Positions 63,249-64,000 of a DNA stretch of 64,000 bases are shown in pieces. Location: assembly GCA_028994555.1 (NCBI GenBank), contig JARDVN010000001.1, positions 1,798,001 through 1,862,000 on the forward strand, in the 5' to 3' direction. The number at the start of each line of letters is the position of its first letter. Position 1 is the stretch's first letter. Below the pieces are notes generated by a model. That model was given only the letters and a program-made list of their open reading frames with translations, was not told the DNA's origin and made no database searches. The position numbers and the translations under genes are program-made. The DNA comes from Citrobacter amalonaticus. Its GTDB lineage: Bacteria > Pseudomonadota > Gammaproteobacteria > Enterobacterales > Enterobacteriaceae.

Positions 63249-64000
63249 ATGTCCCATATTAATTACAACCATCTCTATTATTTCTGGCACGTCTATAAAG
63301 AGGGCTCAGTGGTCGGTGCGGCGGAGGCGCTCTATTTAACGCCGCAAACCATCACCGGGCAGATTAAAGCGCTTGAGGAGCGCCTGCAGGGTAAACTCTT
63401 CAAGCGTAAGGGGCGCGGTCTGGAGCCCAGCGAACTCGGCGAACTGATTTTTCGCTATGCGGATAAAATGTTTACCCTCAGCCAGGAGATGCTGGATATC
63501 GTGAACTACCGTAAAGAGTCCAATCTGTTATTTGACGTTGGCGTGGCGGATGCGCTGTCGAAGCGACTGGTCAGCAATGTACTGGATGCCGCCGTCGTTG
63601 AAGGGGAACAGATCCACCTGCGCTGTTTTGAATCGACCCATGAGATGCTACTGGAGCAGCTCAGCCAGCATAAGCTCGACATGATCATCTCGGACTGCCC
63701 GATTGACTCAACGCAGCAGGAAGGGCTGTTTTCGGTGAAGATTGGCGAGTGTAGCGTAAGCTTCTGGTGTACCCAACCGTTACCGGAAAAATCCTTCCCG
63801 GCCTGCCTGGAAGAGCGACGTCTGCTGATCCCTGGACGGCGTTCGATGTTGGGGCGCAAGTTACTGAACTGGATTAATTCCCAGGGGCTGAAGGTTGAAA
63901 TTCTGGGGGGAGTTTGACGACGCCGCATTGATGAAAGCCTTTGGTGCGACGCACAACGCGATTTTCGTGGCCCCGACACTCTATGCGAATGATTTTTACG
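63249..64000 (+). CDS. nhaR: LysR-family activator NhaR (partial), one frameshift
   Basis: Sodium-responsive activator of nhaA. The N-terminal helix-turn-helix region is [20 protein letters not shown] and [21 protein letters not shown], nearly identical to E. coli NhaR. Six G at 63905-63910 break the frame; with five it reads [18 protein letters not shown] and runs on to the window end ([11 protein letters not shown]). About the last 50 residues lie outside the window. Confidence 0.93.

Overview
The window is chromosomal DNA of an enterobacterium close to Escherichia, Salmonella and Citrobacter; a Citrobacter-like genome fits best. Almost every housekeeping protein is nearly identical to its E. 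coli K-12 counterpart, the thr leader peptide appears identical, REP elements of the usual enterobacterial type follow many genes, and gene order follows the E. coli map in two blocks. No tRNA, rRNA, IS element, prophage or CRISPR array was seen.

Block 1 (1-29616) corresponds to the 66-minute region of E. coli, read in reverse: sprT (edge), galP, metK, yqgB, speA, speB, loiP, tktA, the cmtBA-yggP-yggF-yggD-yggC sugar cluster, epd-pgk-fbaA, then mscS, argO, yggE. Between fbaA and mscS sits an accessory island (19770-27020) that E. coli lacks here. It holds a divergent carbamate kinase, an MFS transporter, an FdrA-like protein, a DUF1116 protein, a DUF2877 protein and a LysR regulator. This resembles the E. 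coli oxamate carbamoyltransferase set (AllF/AllG/AllH plus AllK) but has its own importer and regulator. It would let the cell import a carbamoylated compound, move the carbamoyl group to phosphate and make ATP.

Block 2 (29707-64000) corresponds to the 99.8 to 0.4 minute region: ettA, slt, trpR, yjjX, gpmB, rob, creABCD, arcA, yjjY, yjtD, thrLABC, yaaA, yaaJ, talB, mog, satP, yaaI, dnaK, dnaJ, nhaA, nhaR. Between mog and satP is a second accessory island (52114-56863). It holds a Tsx-like outer-membrane channel, an exported Cys-type sulfatase, its radical-SAM maturase and a zinc-ribbon protein of unknown function, with a CRP-type site upstream. yaaW is reduced to a remnant and yaaX is absent. 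The yggE-ettA junction joins loci about a third of a chromosome apart in E. coli. Both lie at similar distances on either side of oriC, so an origin-symmetric inversion is the likely cause.

Reading frames are broken in 17 genes at 29 places, and in every case one extra base in a run of 5 to 8 identical bases explains it. The affected genes include metK and thrA. This looks like homopolymer over-calling in the sequence, not gene decay, so these genes are annotated at full length with the break point given.
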